Assembly (NCBI GenBank): GCA_963643165.1
Contig: CAVIJD010000002.1
Span: forward strand, 36,132-100,131
Direction: 5' to 3'
Length of the DNA: 64,000 nucleotides
DNA from: F23-D06 sp963643165
Lineage (GTDB): Bacteria > Bacteroidota > Bacteroidia > Bacteroidales > WCHB1-69
Made by a program: the position numbers and the translations under genes. Positions 1 through 8,597 of this stretch are shown one piece after another. Each line of letters starts with the position of its first letter. The first letter of the stretch is position 1. The notes below the pieces were generated by a model. It saw nothing but the letters and a program-made list of their open reading frames with translations, was not told where the DNA came from and did not search any database.

Positions 1-818
1 AGGCTGCCGTTGTATCCGTTGAGGAAGATGTTGTGTTTGTCGTTCTGATAGACGCAAGCGGAGGAGCCGCCCAAGTTGACCATGCCGTTGAAGCCGGACT
101 CTTTTTTCTTCTTCAGCACCACGTTCAGGATGCCGGCCATGCCGTCGGGCTCAAGCCGCGCTGACGGGTTGGTGATGACCTCGATGCTTTCAATCATGTC
201 GGCGGGAATCTGGTCCATCGTCAGGTTGGTGGCGCGTCCATCTACCAGTATGGTCACGTTTTCACTGCCCCTCAAGCTGACGTTGCCCTCCAAGTCAACC
301 GAAACGGAGGGGATCTCTTCCAGGACTTCCGCGGCGGTTTGCCCTGTCGCATTGATGCTCGACTCGACGTTGAAGACGGTCTTGTCAAGGTTGGTCTGCA
401 GCATGTCTTTCTGGGCTTGGATTACCACGGCTTCCAGTTCCGTGTTTTTGTCTGTCATCTTGTACTTCGGGATCCGGAATACGGCGTTGCTTTTTGAGAT
501 CGTGAATTTGCTGGAGGTTGATTTCTGGTATCCTATATATTGTATTTCCACAAAATATTCTCCAAACGGGATGTTCTCCAATGTGAATTTGCCGTCGCTG
601 TCGGTGATGCCGTATTGTACGGTGGTGGAGTCGGATGTTTTCTTCACGTTCACGGAGGCATATTCCAAAGGTACGCCGTTGACATCTACAATTGAACCCG
701 TGACGGTGCCTGACGAATAGTTTGTTTTGGCGGTCTGTTGCATCTCGGGTTGAGCCATTGCCATAAAGCAGGACAGCAATAGGGTTGCGGAGACGGCGAG
801 TCGTTTTATAATTCCCAT
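1..818 (-). CDS. TonB-dependent-receptor-like outer membrane protein, N-terminal part (cut by window edge)
   Basis: About 272 codons are present from the ATG at 818; the rest lies before position 1. A signal peptide (residues 1-21, hydrophobic, ending AMA-Q) is followed by a carboxypeptidase-regulatory-like beta-sandwich (about 35-120, with the motif GTVTGSIVDVNG and a Tyr-Ile-Gly-Tyr near its end). Next comes a TonB plug domain (about 145-250) with the typical phrases ILVDGR, IESIEVITNPSAR and GILNVVLKK. This layout matches the Bacteroidetes outer-membrane beta-barrel family related to TonB receptors, which sit in the outer membrane and import or bind ligands. The substrate cannot be told from this part. 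No clear -7 promoter is visible in the 40 bases before the start. It lies downstream of the chaperone gene but behind a strong hairpin. Confidence 0.85.
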   Translation of the reverse strand, partial: MGIIKRLAVSATLLLSCFMAMAQPEMQQTAKTNYSSGTVTGSIVDVNGVPLEYASVNVKKTSDSTTVQYGITDSDGKFTLENIPFGEYFVEIQYIGYQKSTSSKFTISKSNAVFRIPKYKMTDKNTELEAVVIQAQKDMLQTNLDKTVFNVESSINATGQTAAEVLEEIPSVSVDLEGNVSLRGSENVTILVDGRATNLTMDQIPADMIESIEVITNPSARLEPDGMAGILNVVLKKKKESGFNGMVNLGGSSACVYQNDKHNIFLNGYNGS

Positions 819-858
819 AATCTATTAGTTTTTTGTGCGATGTTGAGTAGAATACAAT

Positions 859-918
859 AAAAAAAGTTCAGTAAGGATTTATCCGGAGCGGATAAGTTTA
901 ATCCCCACTGAACTTTTT
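859..918 (-). terminator. Stem-loop terminator after the PpiD-like gene
   Basis: The arms AAAAAGTTCAGT and ACTGAACTTTTT pair at the ends of this stretch, and a second inner stem TTATCCG/CGGATAA sits in the loop. On the minus strand the outer stem ends in a T run. The position, just past the stop of the chaperone gene and before the outer membrane protein gene, fits an intrinsic terminator. Confidence 0.75.
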
Positions 919-938
919 CAGCGTTCTTTTATGTTGTG

Positions 939-3113
939 CTATTTCTGGTAGAAACGGCAGCGGTTGTCAATGACTTTAGTTTGGTTGATGAGATGGTTGA
1001 CGATGGTCATCTCGCTGCGTTCGCGACCGATTACCTCGTTGCGGAGCATGTTCTTTTCGAGCATCAACTGTTGGCTGGCGGGGTTTGTGGTTTTGGATTT
1101 CACATCCACCACATAGACCATATTCTTTCCTGCCACGGCAGCGGCTTTGTTCTCGTCAAGGCTGAAGATCTTGCCGATGGCACTGCCGTCAACGCCGCGG
1201 TTGCGGTAGAGGTCGCCGGTGAAACTCAGCATCACGCTGTCCATCACGTGGGTGTTGTATTGCTGAGCCAGCGCTTGGAAGTCGGCATTGGATGCCAAAG
1301 CCTTTGTAACCTCTTCGGCCACCATTTCCGTTTTCTTTTCCATCTCCAGTTGAGCCTTGATGTCGTCTTTTACGGCTTTCAGTTTCTGAACGCCCTCATC
1401 GTGAACGTTTCTCACGGCAGCCACGGCGAAGAACATTCTTTCGACATTGATGACATCGGAGATGTCGTCTTTCTTTACGTCGTCAGAGAAAGCCCAGCTG
1501 ACGATGTCACGGCAGTTGGGGAGTTGGTCGATGACGGAGGCCATGGAGAGGATGTTGGTGCCTTTCACGGTCTGGATACCCTTGGAGGCTGCGGTCGAGA
1601 TCAGTTCGTCAGCGTTGGTCACGGAAGCGGCAAAGGTGTTGGCTTGCGATTTAAGGGAAGCAACTGTTGCGTCAGAAGCGGAAATGGGATAGTCATACAA
1701 GGCAAATTGTCTTTTGACGATCGGGGCGGTGCGGGAGAGCATCTGGAAGACGATGTATCCGCCGGGTGCGGCATAGACATAAACATTGCCGTCAGCGGTG
1801 CCGGTGAGGCTGTTGTACAGGGCAGGCAGCGTACCTCTTTCAGGAAGCCAAATGGTGGAGTCGTTCTGTTCGCGGCCGTCGAGGTAGTTGGGCTGCAGGG
1901 CGAAGATGGTGGATGCCTTGCTCTCAATCACGTTTTTCAGGCTGTCGGCCAGGTTCTTTGCTTCGCTCTTGGAGTATTTGGCTGAAGCGTTTTGGGAAGT
2001 CTTGAAAGGAAGTTCAATGATGGCGACCTGTACAGAGTCAGGGCGGGCAGACTCTCCAAACACCTTTCCGAAATACCATTTCTGGTTTTCGTGGTTGTAA
2101 GGCTCGATGAAAGAGCCGACAGCGCATTTGAAGATGAGGCTGTCGAGTGCCGGGATGTTGATGTCCTCGGATTTGTAGTAGGTGCTATCTACCACGCCGT
2201 TGCCTCTCTCTGCGCTGTATTCTGCCAAGGATGTCACGGTCGTGAATTTCTGGAAGTCGGCGCGTACGCTGTCCTCAATGTTTTTCAAGTCGGCCGCCGT
2301 GGGGTTGATCGGGAACACGGCCACGTCAATGTCGCGGTTCTTCTCATAAACCGTGAAGAGGTCTTTTTTGTGTTTGTTGTAAAAGTCTTTGACTTCCTTG
2401 TCGCTGACGTTGGCTGCGATGCTGTTGAATGTTGCAGCTTGCGGGTTCACGGCCAGCATGGAAACCATGGCGTCGGCGTTGTCTTTGGCGAGTTGTTTTG
2501 CCATTGGGTCAGAGAAATAGACCGTGTTCTGGGCGAGGGCGAAGTAGCGTGCCGATTTCTCGCCGGAGATGGCAAAGCGAACGATGGCCTTGTAGGCGTT
2601 GTAAAGTTCCTTGGTCTGGTCGTTGTTGGCGTACTCGTCGATGTTGGTGATGATGGCCATTGCGTTTTCGGGGCCGTACATTTGAGCGAGGGCGTTTGCG
2701 AACTGGGCCATATATTGGTTAGGACGTTGCGTGTTGAGGCTGGCGATCATCTCTGCCTTGAAATCCTCTTCCATCTGGGAGGTGAACGAAAGGCCGAGCG
2801 ACTTGAGTTGGTTGTCCAGAATGGCGTCCTGCAGCATCTGCCGCCAGGTCATCTCGTGAATCTGATATGTTTCGTTCTCGTCGAATGAAGATTTGTTCTG
2901 CATTAGGCGCATCAGCGAGGTGTTCTCTTCAAATTGTTCGCTGTATGCCTTGTCCATTTTTTTGCCATCGACCTTGGCCATGACGTTTTTGTTGGAAAAT
3001 GTACGGGTCACCTGCGAAAGGTCGCCCAGAATAAACGCAAGCATTGCAAATCCGATGATGACCATCAGTGCTACGCCATGTTTACGAATCGAGCCAATTG
3101 CTGCCATATTCAA
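939..3113 (-). CDS. SurA/PpiD-type membrane-anchored peptidyl-prolyl isomerase or chaperone
   Basis: This 724-residue protein starts with a short cytoplasmic stretch and one membrane helix (about 12-31, VALMVIIGFAMLAFILGDL). That is the hallmark of the Bacteroidetes SurA_N/PpiD family, whose large domain faces the periplasm and helps outer membrane proteins fold. A helical SurA-N-like region (about 40-250) precedes a central region where a PpiC-type parvulin domain is expected, then a long C-terminal region. The parvulin consensus is weak by eye, so isomerase activity is uncertain and a pure chaperone role is possible. Length agrees with family members of about 710 residues. A -7 element at 3156-3164 precedes it and a hairpin follows, so it is probably a single-gene transcript. 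Confidence 0.85.
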   Translation of the reverse strand: MNMAAIGSIRKHGVALMVIIGFAMLAFILGDLSQVTRTFSNKNVMAKVDGKKMDKAYSEQFEENTSLMRLMQNKSSFDENETYQIHEMTWRQMLQDAILDNQLKSLGLSFTSQMEEDFKAEMIASLNTQRPNQYMAQFANALAQMYGPENAMAIITNIDEYANNDQTKELYNAYKAIVRFAISGEKSARYFALAQNTVYFSDPMAKQLAKDNADAMVSMLAVNPQAATFNSIAANVSDKEVKDFYNKHKKDLFTVYEKNRDIDVAVFPINPTAADLKNIEDSVRADFQKFTTVTSLAEYSAERGNGVVDSTYYKSEDINIPALDSLIFKCAVGSFIEPYNHENQKWYFGKVFGESARPDSVQVAIIELPFKTSQNASAKYSKSEAKNLADSLKNVIESKASTIFALQPNYLDGREQNDSTIWLPERGTLPALYNSLTGTADGNVYVYAAPGGYIVFQMLSRTAPIVKRQFALYDYPISASDATVASLKSQANTFAASVTNADELISTAASKGIQTVKGTNILSMASVIDQLPNCRDIVSWAFSDDVKKDDISDVINVERMFFAVAAVRNVHDEGVQKLKAVKDDIKAQLEMEKKTEMVAEEVTKALASNADFQALAQQYNTHVMDSVMLSFTGDLYRNRGVDGSAIGKIFSLDENKAAAVAGKNMVYVVDVKSKTTNPASQQLMLEKNMLRNEVIGRERSEMTIVNHLINQTKVIDNRCRFYQK

Positions 3114-3155
3114 TTACTGTTTTTTATAGTTGTACAATGTTTTTCAAAAAAGCGT

Positions 3156-3164
3156 GCAAAAATA
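3156..3164 (-). promoter_or_regulatory. Bacteroidetes -7 promoter element for the PpiD-like gene
   Basis: On the minus strand this reads TATTTTTGC, matching TAnnTTTG(C). It lies 43 bases before the start codon at 3113. Confidence 0.6.
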
Positions 3165-3270
3165 GCATTTTTTCTTTTGGTCTCTGTTTTTCCGCTTTAT
3201 TATTTTTCCGTTTCTGCCGTGATAGAGACACTGACTATGCTTTGAACGTGCGTTTTCAAGCACGGGACGG

Positions 3271-3741
3271 TCAGTCGCGGATGCGCATTCCGAGTTCTTG
3301 CAAGAATGGCTTGATTACAGGGTTCTGCTCTTCGAGATTCTTGAACTTGTCGTCGGTACTGATGATGATTTTCTTTTTCTCAAGATGCGCGTTGGTCTCT
3401 ATGACAATATCGTCAACTTTGAGGGAGAAGTGACTGCGCCAATAGTCCAGCAGTGCCGGTTTCCTGGACTCATACTCATCTTTCAGAAAGTCGTTCATCA
3501 CTTCGACGTGTACGATGCCCTCTTTGTATTCGGGCATTCTGTCTTTCATGGGATGGTAGATCATCGGGAAGTGCGAAATGACGTCGTTGAACATCTTGTT
3601 CCAGCAGTCGGCGAAAGTTTCGGGTTCTTGGGCGGCTGCGGTATTGTCCGGGGCGGTGCGTTCTTCTGCCGTGTCGGGTTTGACCGGTTCTGGCTGTCGG
3701 GGCGGTGTCGCGGGGTTTGCCGTCGCGTTGCCGTCCTCCAT
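3271..3741 (-). CDS. dnaX: Tau-specific C-terminal part of DnaX, in the +1 frame relative to dnaX
   Basis: The 156 codons from the ATG at 3741 are not an independent gene in my reading. The same frame stays open upstream past the dnaX stop (3881-3883) to the A6 run of dnaX (minus strand, 3913-3908). The intervening text encodes a low-complexity linker and the phrase IPSIRNVMED, which resembles the linker of Bacteroidetes DnaX proteins. The folded end (from FADCWNKM to the stop) resembles the C-terminal domain of Bacteroidetes tau, with helical text, a VHVEV strand and a final EQNPVIKPFLQEL helix. Joining the two parts with one base skipped gives 578 residues, close to the usual length of about 600. 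Whether the join is programmed or a sequence error is open. Confidence 0.65.
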   Translation of the reverse strand: MEDGNATANPATPPRQPEPVKPDTAEERTAPDNTAAAQEPETFADCWNKMFNDVISHFPMIYHPMKDRMPEYKEGIVHVEVMNDFLKDEYESRKPALLDYWRSHFSLKVDDIVIETNAHLEKKKIIISTDDKFKNLEEQNPVIKPFLQELGMRIRD

Positions 3742-3880
3742 GACGTTGCGGATAGAGGGGATTTGCCGGATGGGCGGTGCCCCCGGGAACTTGAAGTCTT
3801 GGTTTGATAATCTCGGCTTGTCGGAAAAGGCTGCGGCTGCCGCTGTCTCTCCGGTGGTGGAGGCCGTTCCACCCTCTGGG

Positions 3881-5008
3881 TTATTTACGCTCCTGCGATT
3901 GCCTGGCTTTTTTGAACAGGTAGTTCGCGTTTATCTGCATCAGGCACAGTTCAACTGACAGTCGCTTGTTGTTGGACATCTTGTAGTTGAAGTCGCACTG
4001 GTTGGCCAATTCCATGGCCCTGAGCAACAGGGCGCGGTCTGCCGTCTGCGCCTGCCGCACCAGCCGGTCGCGGATGTTGTCGGAGGTCTCCAGCAGTCTC
4101 GACGTGGCGGGGTCTCGGGCAATCAGGAGGTTCCGGAAATGGGAGGCCAGCCCGGAGATGAAGTTCTGGGCGTCGAAGCCGCGGGTCAGGATGTCGTCAA
4201 AGAGCAGCAGCGCCTGCGCTAGCTCTTCGCTGAACAGGTAGTCCGTCACTTTGAAGTAATTGTCCACGTCCAGCACGTTGAGGTTCTCGATGGCGTCGGC
4301 GTAAGTGACCTTCTTGCCCGAAAAGCTCACCATGCGGTCGAAGATGGACAGGGCGTCGCGGAGTGCGCCGTCGGCCTTGTCGGCAATGACGCGCAAGGCC
4401 TCCTCCTCGGCCTCCACCCCCTCTTGCGAGGCTACATACTGGAGGTGTTTGATGATGTCGCGTTCTTCAATACGTTTGAAATCATACACTTGACATCTCG
4501 AAAGGATGGTCGGGATGATCTTGTGCTTTTCGGTGGTCGCCATGATGAATTTGGCGTATGCCGGCGGCTCCTCCAGGGTTTTGAGGAAAGCATTGAAGGC
4601 CGCCCCCGAGAGCATGTGAACCTCATCGATGATGTAAACCTTGTATTTGGCGCCTTGCGGCGGAATGTGTACCTGCTCCACTAACGAGCGGATGTCCTCA
4701 ACGGAGTTGTTGGAGGCCGCGTCGAGCTCGAACACGTTGAACGACGCCGAATTGTTGAACGACTGGCACGACTCGCACGCGTTGCATGGCTCGAAGGTGT
4801 CGGTGAGGTGCTGGCAGTTGAGCGCCTTGGCGAAAATACGGGCACAGGTGGTCTTGCCGACACCGCGCGGCCCGCAGAACAAGAATGCCTGCGCCACCTG
4901 GCCGGTGCGGATCGCATTCTTTAAAGTCGAGGTTATAGCATCCTGCCCTACAACAGAACTGAAAGTCGTTGGCCTGTACTTGCGGGCAGATACAATAAAA
5001 TTATCCAT
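3881..5008 (-). CDS. dnaX: DNA polymerase III gamma/tau subunit (gamma-like product)
   Basis: This is the clamp-loader ATPase of the replicative polymerase. I use the start at 5008 (MDNFIVSARKYRPTTF). A longer reading from 5329 would run through the promoter and the divergent bamD gene. Visible features are Walker A GPRGVGKT (46-53), zinc-binding cysteines in CQHL...CNACESC, Walker B IDEVHML, and a sensor-1 region with TTEKHKIIPTILSRCQ. The frame stops at residue 375, right after domain III, so this product would be gamma-like. The tau tail continues in the +1 frame. Near the end, codons 366-367 are AAA AAA (3913-3908), and the final bases read CAG GAG CGT AAA TAA, which places a Shine-Dalgarno-like AGGAG three bases before AAA-TAA. 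The promoter is at 5039-5047. Confidence 0.93.
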   Translation of the reverse strand: MDNFIVSARKYRPTTFSSVVGQDAITSTLKNAIRTGQVAQAFLFCGPRGVGKTTCARIFAKALNCQHLTDTFEPCNACESCQSFNNSASFNVFELDAASNNSVEDIRSLVEQVHIPPQGAKYKVYIIDEVHMLSGAAFNAFLKTLEEPPAYAKFIMATTEKHKIIPTILSRCQVYDFKRIEERDIIKHLQYVASQEGVEAEEEALRVIADKADGALRDALSIFDRMVSFSGKKVTYADAIENLNVLDVDNYFKVTDYLFSEELAQALLLFDDILTRGFDAQNFISGLASHFRNLLIARDPATSRLLETSDNIRDRLVRQAQTADRALLLRAMELANQCDFNYKMSNNKRLSVELCLMQINANYLFKKARQSQERK

Positions 5009-5038
5009 AGTTGTCTTGTTGTTGTGTTGAAACGAGCG

Positions 5039-5047
5039 GCAAATATA
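5039..5047 (-). promoter_or_regulatory. Bacteroidetes -7 promoter element for dnaX
   Basis: The minus strand reads TATATTTGC, 31 bases before the dnaX start at 5008. It supports the start at 5008 over a start inside the divergent gene. Confidence 0.65.
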
Positions 5048-5115
5048 CAAAAATCGAAAATACCACACTTTTGTCCGCTCATTTGTCGCAGACGTGCACA
5101 CATACAAAAATTTTA

Positions 5116-5124
5116 TATCTTTGC
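5116..5124 (+). promoter_or_regulatory. Bacteroidetes -7 promoter element for the bamD operon
   Basis: TATCTTTGC matches TAnnTTTG(C) exactly. It lies 15 bases before the ATG at 5139, so the leader is only a few bases long. It rules out the upstream ATG at 5094 as the start. Confidence 0.75.
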
Positions 5125-5138
5125 ACGTTTTACTTATT

Positions 5139-6053
5139 ATGACCAAGAAGATTGTTAACTTGTTGATAATAACGCTGTTGGTGACATCTGCAAAGTGCTT
5201 TGCGGGCGCGGCTCCGTGCCTTGTGTTCCCGACAGACACGCCAGCGGTGCCGGCCAAGACGGTTGGAGACTCCGCCAAAACTGCGGCCAAGGTGAGCAAG
5301 AGACCCAAGAAAGTACGCAGCCAAGGCAAGAAGGTTACGTTCGAGAACTTTGACCAGCAGTACGCCCGGGCACTCCGCTATTACAACAACGGCCAATATC
5401 TCTCCGCCGCCGGCTTGTTTGAGAATCTTTACCCCCTCTCGTTAGGGACGGAGAAAGCCGACACCATTCTGTTTCTTTTCGCCCACAGTTATTACAAGAA
5501 CGGCGACTACGACATGGCGGCGTTCCATTTCAGAGACTATGCGCGCCGCTATCCCAACACCTCCCGTACCGAAGACGCTTTCTACTACGGCATCTGCGCC
5601 ATATACAATTCAAGTCCCGAATTCTCGCTGGACCAGAGCAATACGGAGTTTGCAATTGAACAGATTAAGGCTTTCTTGCAGGCTTATCCCAACAGCTCGC
5701 ACGTCGAGGAGTGTAACGTGATGCTGGATGCCATGCGCACCAAGTTGGCCAGGAAAGACCTGGAAATCTTGATCCTCTATTACGACACCGACCACTACGA
5801 GGCTTGCCAGATCGCGGCCAAGAATTTCTTCAACGACTATTCTTACTCGCCGCTGATGCCTGAGGCCATTTATTATCTTGTGCTGAACAACCTTGAATAT
5901 GCCAAGCGGAGCGTGGAAAGCAAGAAGAAGGAACGCTACACGGCCTGTCTGGACGCGTGCAACAGACTCCTCCTGAACTATCCCGAGAACAAATACACCG
6001 CTGAGGTGAACAAGATTGCGCAAGATGTGCGCAAACAACTGAACGGAAAATAA
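5139..6053 (+). CDS. bamD: Outer membrane assembly factor BamD (TPR protein)
   Basis: The 304-residue protein has an N-terminal signal sequence (about 1-22) and then tetratricopeptide-type helical pairs throughout. Examples are YYNNGQYLSAAGLFENLYP, HSYYKNGDYDMAAFHFRDY and the late LLLNYPENKYTAEV. This is the BamD/YfiO pattern; BamD helps the BAM complex insert beta-barrel proteins in the outer membrane. Gene order supports this, since bamD followed by omega and coaBC is common in Bacteroidales. One oddity is that BamD is normally a lipoprotein, yet no clean lipobox is visible: the cysteines at about 20 and 27 sit in AKC and APC contexts. It may be released by signal peptidase I, or the lipobox may be atypical. 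It is the first gene of the long plus-strand operon. Confidence 0.85.
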   Translation: MTKKIVNLLIITLLVTSAKCFAGAAPCLVFPTDTPAVPAKTVGDSAKTAAKVSKRPKKVRSQGKKVTFENFDQQYARALRYYNNGQYLSAAGLFENLYPLSLGTEKADTILFLFAHSYYKNGDYDMAAFHFRDYARRYPNTSRTEDAFYYGICAIYNSSPEFSLDQSNTEFAIEQIKAFLQAYPNSSHVEECNVMLDAMRTKLARKDLEILILYYDTDHYEACQIAAKNFFNDYSYSPLMPEAIYYLVLNNLEYAKRSVESKKKERYTACLDACNRLLLNYPENKYTAEVNKIAQDVRKQLNGK

Positions 6054-6082
6054 ATTCAAATTCGCGAAATATACAACAATAA

Positions 6083-6415
6083 ATGAAAGCTGCAGATTAC
6101 AAAAAACTTAAGACAGATCTTTTTGCCAAGACCAAAGACATCAGACAATACGACAAGGAGACAGGTAACTATTATAAAAGTATTGTCATCATGTCGAAGA
6201 GGGCTGACCAGATAGCCGCCGACCTGAAACAGGAGTTCATAGAGAGCTCGCAGCAGTACGCCACGGGCAACGACACGCTGGATGAGGTTACGGAGAACCG
6301 CGAGCAGATTGAACTCTCCAAGTTCTATGAGCAGTTGCCCAAACCGACGCAACTTGCCCTCTATGAATTCGAGAACGATATGATCTATTTCAAGGATTCA
6401 GACAACAACCAATAA
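6083..6415 (+). CDS. rpoZ: RNA polymerase omega subunit, Rpb6-like
   Basis: This 110-residue protein matches the Bacteroidetes omega/Rpb6 family. It carries the conserved core SIVIMSKRADQIAADLKQEF (about 33-52) followed by NREQIELSKFYEQLPKP. Omega binds the beta-prime subunit and helps RNA polymerase assemble; the Bacteroidetes form resembles archaeal/eukaryotic Rpb6 more than E. coli RpoZ. It lies 29 bases after bamD and 9 bases before coaBC, the usual order in this phylum. Confidence 0.88.
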   Translation: MKAADYKKLKTDLFAKTKDIRQYDKETGNYYKSIVIMSKRADQIAADLKQEFIESSQQYATGNDTLDEVTENREQIELSKFYEQLPKPTQLALYEFENDMIYFKDSDNNQ

Positions 6416-6424
6416 TCCAACAGC

Positions 6425-7672
6425 ATGCCGGAAAGAAAACATGTCGTTATCGGGATTACTGGAGGAATTGCCGCATACAAATCGTTGTTTTTGATCCGAT
6501 TGTTCAAGAAACAAGGGTATGACGTCCAGGTCGTGGCCACGGCGAACGCGTTGCAGTTCGTGACCCCGCTGTCCATCGAGACCCTTTCGCAGACCCGGCT
6601 GTATGTTGACACTTTTGAGCGAGCCTCCGATTTCGATGTCCGGCATGTGAGCATCGCCGAGTGGGCTGACTGCGTGGTGGTGGCGCCGGCTACGGCCAAC
6701 TTGCTCGGGAAATACGCGAACGGCATCGCCGATGACGCTCTTTCTACGTTGCTCCTGGCTACGAAGAGCCCTGTCTTTCTGGCTCCTGCCATGAATGACA
6801 ATATGTTTTCCCATCCCGCCGTGCAGCAGAACATTAAGACGCTCCAACAACGCGGTTGCCGCATCATCTCACCGCAATCGGGATTCCTCGCCTGCGGAAG
6901 CACGGGCACGGGACGAATGGAGGAGCCCGAAAGCATATTCGAGGCCGTAAACCGCTTTTTGGAAACATCAACACTCCGTGCCACGGATGAAACAAGACGC
7001 CCGTGTAATGATGGTCCGAAGACCTGCCTTTCCGGGAAAAAAGTGATGATAACCGCCGGCCCTACTTACGAACCCATTGACCCCGTGCGCTTTGTGGGCA
7101 ACCACTCCTCCGGGCTGATGGGCTTCTGCCTGGCCGAGTCGGCAGCCGAACGGGGCGCGGAGGTTACCCTGGTGACGGGCCCTACCCACCTCAAAACCGT
7201 TCACCCCAATATCAAAAGGATTGACGTGGTGACCGCCGGGGAGATGCACCGCCATTGCATGGACATTTTCAAGAACCAAGACTTGATGATAATGGCCGCC
7301 GCCGTCGCCGACTATACGCCCGTCACGGTGGCCAGCGAGAAAATCAAGAAGAAGTCGGACACCCTGCAACTCACCCTGAAGAAAACTCCCGACATCCTCT
7401 ATTCTGTCGGGCAGTTGAAAGGCAAAGAACAGACCCTTGTCGGCTTTGCCCTCGAAACAGAAAATGAAATTGACAATGCCTTGCATAAACTGCATACTAA
7501 AAATGCAGATTTTATCGTTCTCAATTCACTTCGCGACAAGGATGCCGGCTTCAAGACCGCCACGAACAAGGTGCGCATCATCTCCAAAGACGGCCATGTC
7601 GTTGAAAGTGAACTGAAAGACAAAAAATCTATCGCAGACGACATTATCGATTTTGTGACCAACAATATTTAA
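6425..7672 (+). CDS. coaBC: Bifunctional phosphopantothenoylcysteine decarboxylase/synthetase
   Basis: CoaBC makes 4'-phosphopantetheine from phosphopantothenate and cysteine in coenzyme A synthesis. The N-terminal flavin-binding CoaC half (1 to about 190) opens with IGITGGIAAYKS. It contains the catalytic His region (DVRHVSIAEWAD), the PAMN motif (LAPAMNDNMF) and the cysteine flap (GFLACGSTGTGRM). The CoaB half (about 200-415) starts with VMITAGPTYEPIDPVRF and has the NHSSG loop and the KIKK lysine loop typical of the synthetase. Length (415) is standard. It is co-transcribed with omega and porD. The poorly conserved segment between the halves (about 180-200) is the expected linker. Confidence 0.96.
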   Translation: MPERKHVVIGITGGIAAYKSLFLIRLFKKQGYDVQVVATANALQFVTPLSIETLSQTRLYVDTFERASDFDVRHVSIAEWADCVVVAPATANLLGKYANGIADDALSTLLLATKSPVFLAPAMNDNMFSHPAVQQNIKTLQQRGCRIISPQSGFLACGSTGTGRMEEPESIFEAVNRFLETSTLRATDETRRPCNDGPKTCLSGKKVMITAGPTYEPIDPVRFVGNHSSGLMGFCLAESAAERGAEVTLVTGPTHLKTVHPNIKRIDVVTAGEMHRHCMDIFKNQDLMIMAAAVADYTPVTVASEKIKKKSDTLQLTLKKTPDILYSVGQLKGKEQTLVGFALETENEIDNALHKLHTKNADFIVLNSLRDKDAGFKTATNKVRIISKDGHVVESELKDKKSIADDIIDFVTNNI

Positions 7673-7683
7673 AATAAACCATA

Positions 7684-8592
7684 ATGAAAAGACTCCTCAC
7701 GCTGATTCTTCTGTCTTGTATCGTCGGCATGGCTTCGGCACAGGACTTCCAATGCCAGGTGTCCGTAAATGCGACACAGGTGACCGGAGGGTCGAACCCG
7801 CAACGATTCAACGACTTGCAACAGAAGTTGTATCAGTTCATACACGACCGCAAATGGTGTCAGTATAATTTGAAAACCAACGAACGTATTGAGTGTGCCC
7901 TCCAGATTAACCTCACTGAAATTTCCGGCGATGTTATGAAAGGCACGATGACAATCCTGCTTCAACGCCCTGTGTATAAGGCAAGTTACAAGACTACACT
8001 GCTCAACTTTCAAGACAAGAAGGTGGAGTTCACCTACGCCGAGGGCGACGAGTTGGAGTATGCCGACAACGTGAACCTTTCACAGTTCACCTCCCTGATT
8101 GCTTATTACCTGAACCTTTTCCTCGCCGTTGAGTTTGATTCTTTCTCCATGAATGGCGGTTCTGCCTATTATACTAAATGCCAATCGATTGTTAATCTGA
8201 ACTCTTCGGCAAAGGAGGCAGGCTGGAGCGTGGCGGACAAGGGACAGAACAACCGCTACTGGATTGCGGAGAATTTCACGAACAGCACCTATAGCAAACT
8301 TCACGATTTTTATTACCAGTATCACCGCCTCGGACTTGATGTCATGAGTGAGACCCCCGATGCCGGCCGTGCGGTCATTCTTGAAAGTCTCCGCCTTCTG
8401 CAACAGGTGTATTCCCAAAAGTCAGGGCTCGCCATGGTGAAGGTCATCACTTCCACCAAATGCGATGAGATTGTCAACATTTTCAAAGAGGGCATGCCCA
8501 GCGAGAAGACCCAGGTTGTCAATATTATGAAGCAGATAGACCCGACTAACTCGTCAAAGTATGATGCCATAAACTCGTCAAGCAGCAATTAG
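7684..8592 (+). CDS. porD: Type IX secretion protein PorD-like (DUF4835)
   Basis: The 302-residue protein has a clear signal peptide (1-19, ending MASAQ). It is followed by the DUF4835 pattern: FQCQVSVNATQV at the mature N-terminus, LQQKLYQFIHDRKW, and the central LIAYYLNLFLAVEFDSF with GGSAYYTKCQSIV. In Porphyromonas gingivalis the DUF4835 protein PorD is needed for type IX secretion, and it is thought to act at the periplasm/outer membrane. The gene lies between coaBC and recN, as in many Bacteroidales. The C25 protease at 14.4 kb with its sorting domain is a likely cargo of the same system. The molecular role of PorD itself is poorly known. Confidence 0.85.
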   Translation: MKRLLTLILLSCIVGMASAQDFQCQVSVNATQVTGGSNPQRFNDLQQKLYQFIHDRKWCQYNLKTNERIECALQINLTEISGDVMKGTMTILLQRPVYKASYKTTLLNFQDKKVEFTYAEGDELEYADNVNLSQFTSLIAYYLNLFLAVEFDSFSMNGGSAYYTKCQSIVNLNSSAKEAGWSVADKGQNNRYWIAENFTNSTYSKLHDFYYQYHRLGLDVMSETPDAGRAVILESLRLLQQVYSQKSGLAMVKVITSTKCDEIVNIFKEGMPSEKTQVVNIMKQIDPTNSSKYDAINSSSSN

Positions 8593-8597
8593 ACGGC

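Noticed and set aside
936..1985. Open frame of 349 codons opposite the PpiD-like gene
   Set aside because: Shadow of the chaperone gene, His/Val/Gly-rich, no promoter.
5009..5329. N-terminal extension of dnaX from an ATG at 5329
   Set aside because: It would include the dnaX promoter and overlap the divergent bamD start; the real DnaX N-terminus begins at 5008.
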